From positions 1-7,337 of the forward strand of contig CALFXW010000118.1 of assembly GCA_937957805.1 (NCBI GenBank): DNA of 7,337 nucleotides, in the 5' to 3' direction. Shown here piece after piece: positions 6,187 through 7,337 of this stretch (within the stretch, counting starts at the first letter, position 1; the number at the start of each line of letters is the position of its first letter). This DNA is from an uncultured Sphingopyxis sp. GTDB taxonomy: Bacteria; Pseudomonadota; Alphaproteobacteria; Sphingomonadales; Sphingomonadaceae. The notes under the pieces were generated by a model. That model was not told where the DNA came from. It saw only the letters and a program-made list of their open reading frames with translations, and did not search any database. The translations under genes were made by a program, and so were the position numbers.

Positions 6187-7215
6187 TTACAGCCCCTGAC
6201 AGACGTTTTGCCGGTCGGTGTCGAGGAATGGGGTGAAGGGGCAGTTGATGTAAATCAACCGCGCGCTGCGTCCGCCCGCCAGTTGTACGACGATTTGGTC
6301 GGCGCGCTTGTCCACGGGCGCATTATTGGGCGCGCCGCCGCCCAGACGGCTATTGGCATTGGCGAGCCCCAAAAAGCTGATCATATCATCCTGATCAATG
6401 CCGTCGCCCGAAACGCCCAGTCCGCCGATCAGCTGATTGCCGCGATATACCGGCACGGAGCCGGGGAAAATCTGCACCCCATTGGCAATCCGGTTGGTGC
6501 CCGGCAGGCTTTGCGGGCCGTTGGTGCAGACCTGTTTCACATCACTCGCATTAACCCCCAGCACGAACAGCAGGTGCGACAAAATATCGGGAAAAATCAG
6601 CGCCGATTGCAGGCCGGTGGACAGCGGATTGAAACCGCCAGCGGTACGCGAAAAGGGGCCGTTGGGCTGCGCCACTTCGCCATCGGGGAAAAATGGTCGG
6701 TGCAAATTGCCGTTCGCCCGGTCGGTAAAAGCATGGGTGCCGGTCAGTGCATTGGGGTCATTCAAAAATGTCCGTGCTGCACCGACATAGGATGCGACGG
6801 TCGGGTCAGGGTTGGCCAATAATTCCGCGCCCGCGCTCGCGCCGGAGAAAAAGGCGGCGGTCCGCGCTTTTTGCAGGCTGACATCGATGCCGAAAATCGG
6901 CGCATCGGGTGAGCGGATGAGGCCGAGCGCGCGACCGTTGGTATCGACAAGCGATATCGTCACCTGCGCCTGACTGCCCAAGGGGCGGCGGATCTGCGCG
7001 CGCGCGCGCGCCATGACGGTAAAGGCTTCTTCCAAAATCGCGCGTGATTCTGCGGCGGTCATTGCATTGACGCTGCCGCCATCGCTGCCCGCGCTGATCG
7101 GATAGCGATTTGCCCCTGCGCCGTTGGTGAGCACCATCGCATCGCTGCGCACAAACTCACCCGCCTGGGCGAGGCGTAGCCCCGATGCTTCGGTGCCATA
7201 GGTGCTAAACCGCAA
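6187..7215 (-). CDS. GlcG/HbpS-like (DUF336) heme-binding protein with large insertion, 5'-truncated
   Basis: The protein is recognised by two blocks typical of the GlcG/HbpS family. The first, at about residues 50-124, reads SQAQVTISLVDTNGRALGLI, then an R-x-x-DAPIFGIDVS segment and KARTAAFFS. The second, at about 245-285, has VPVYRGNQLIGGLGVSGD followed by DQDD. Known members are about 135-150 residues and bind heme or related cofactors. Here about 120 residues are inserted between the blocks, with an extra N-terminal segment and a C-terminal tail, giving 342 residues in all. Cysteines lie at 230, 325 and 339. No signal peptide is visible, but the TTG start at 7215 falls inside the MetE-like scrap. 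The true protein therefore probably began further upstream and was cut at about 7205-7215. It is the first surviving gene of the operon and may handle heme or act as a periplasmic partner of the cytochrome. That role is inferred. Confidence 0.75.
   Translation of the reverse strand: MRFSTYGTEASGLRLAQAGEFVRSDAMVLTNGAGANRYPISAGSDGGSVNAMTAAESRAILEEAFTVMARARAQIRRPLGSQAQVTISLVDTNGRALGLIRSPDAPIFGIDVSLQKARTAAFFSGASAGAELLANPDPTVASYVGAARTFLNDPNALTGTHAFTDRANGNLHRPFFPDGEVAQPNGPFSRTAGGFNPLSTGLQSALIFPDILSHLLFVLGVNASDVKQVCTNGPQSLPGTNRIANGVQIFPGSVPVYRGNQLIGGLGVSGDGIDQDDMISFLGLANANSRLGGGAPNNAPVDKRADQIVVQLAGGRSARLIYINCPFTPFLDTDRQNVCQGL
6193..6198 (-). promoter_or_regulatory. Ribosome-binding site of the porin gene
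   Basis: CAGGGG lies nine bases upstream of the porin ATG, inside the last codons of the GlcG-like gene. It is a moderate Shine-Dalgarno match at usable spacing and supports the start at 6183. Confidence 0.4.
6996..7011. repeat. (GC)8 dinucleotide run
   Basis: Sixteen bases of perfect alternating GC lie inside the GlcG-like gene, where they encode part of MARARAQ. Such runs can slip or adopt Z-DNA, and loss or gain of one unit would shift the frame. It may equally be ordinary Ala/Arg codon usage. Confidence 0.5.
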
Positions 7216-7337
7216 TCGGCGGTGATGATCAGCCGTTCCGGCGGCACGTACTCCAGCGCATGGCGGATGGTGGCCGCCACCTGCTCCGGCGATTCCACCG
7301 TGGTGGCGGCAGGCGTTTCAATCGCAGGCGTTGCTGG
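7197..7337 (-). pseudogene. Cobalamin-independent methionine synthase (MetE)-like C-terminal fragment
   Basis: From 7298 down to about 7209 the minus strand encodes VESPEQVAATIRHALEYVPP, then ERLIITADCGL. This matches the end of the MetE C-terminal/UROD-like domain family, where E-(S/T)-PEQVAxxIRxALxxVPPERLxxxxDCG carries the zinc-ligand cysteine near the end of the barrel. The frame stays open to the window edge through PATPAIETPAATT, which I do not recognise as part of that family. After DCG (about 7212) the family sequence should continue for another 20-30 residues (zinc-site loop and last helix). Instead the DNA switches to the GlcG-like gene in a different frame. The start-like GTG at 7298 is internal to the domain, so this is a fragment joined to the operon. 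Confidence 0.6.

Noticed and set aside
6180..6195. Readthrough fusion of the GlcG-like protein with the porin, which share a frame
   Set aside because: A normal TAA separates them, followed by an ATG with its own ribosome site and signal peptide. Nothing suggests stop-codon readthrough.
5911..6822. 303-codon plus-strand frame spanning the porin/GlcG-like boundary
   Set aside because: It crosses two well-supported opposite-strand genes, has no recognisable motif, and is Arg/Gly-rich from antisense of proline-rich codons.
6996..7011. GC dinucleotide run as a phase-variation switch
   Set aside because: Eight units encoding Ala/Arg in a GC-rich gene can arise by chance. There is no sign of length variation in a single sequence.
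1..7337. tRNA, rRNA, CRISPR arrays, insertion sequences
   Set aside because: No regularly spaced direct repeats, transposase motifs, cloverleaf-like segments or rRNA signatures were seen on reading either strand.

Overview
The window carries one tightly packed operon on the minus strand. It is flanked at both ends by short, unrelated gene scraps that look like assembly or recombination junctions. The moderately high GC content, Gram-negative outer-membrane proteins, Sec-type export signals and codon choice suggest a proteobacterium. A sphingomonad-like alphaproteobacterium is my best guess, but it is weakly supported because no phylogenetic marker is present.

Layout in the direction of transcription (right to left). 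From 7337 to about 7210 there is the C-terminal scrap of a cobalamin-independent methionine synthase (MetE)-like protein. It runs into a GlcG/HbpS-like (DUF336) heme-binding protein at 7215-6187, which has probably lost its natural N-terminus at that junction. Two codons later comes a 662-residue outer-membrane beta-barrel protein with a proline-rich N-terminal segment (6183-4195). Its stop codon overlaps, as TGATG, the start of a very large exported multiheme c-type cytochrome (4195-326). The cytochrome has ten CxxCH heme sites followed by an LVIVD-type beta-propeller, which is cut off near position 350. From there to the left edge the sequence is a patchwork: the end of a calcineurin-like metallophosphoesterase, then the end of a glutathione S-transferase, then about 110 bases with no recognisable gene and a 9-bp inverted repeat.

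Taken together, heme-binding protein, outer-membrane barrel and decaheme cytochrome-propeller look like a porin-cytochrome electron conduit. Such a system would carry electrons between the periplasm and the cell surface, or to a substrate bound by the propeller. It resembles MtrCAB-type and other porin-cytochrome systems in logic but not in architecture: one giant cytochrome replaces the usual separate periplasmic and surface cytochromes, and a GlcG-like protein is co-transcribed. The direction of electron flow and the terminal donor or acceptor cannot be read from the sequence. No RNA genes, CRISPR arrays, insertion sequences or attachment sites were seen, and no gene on the plus strand is supported.
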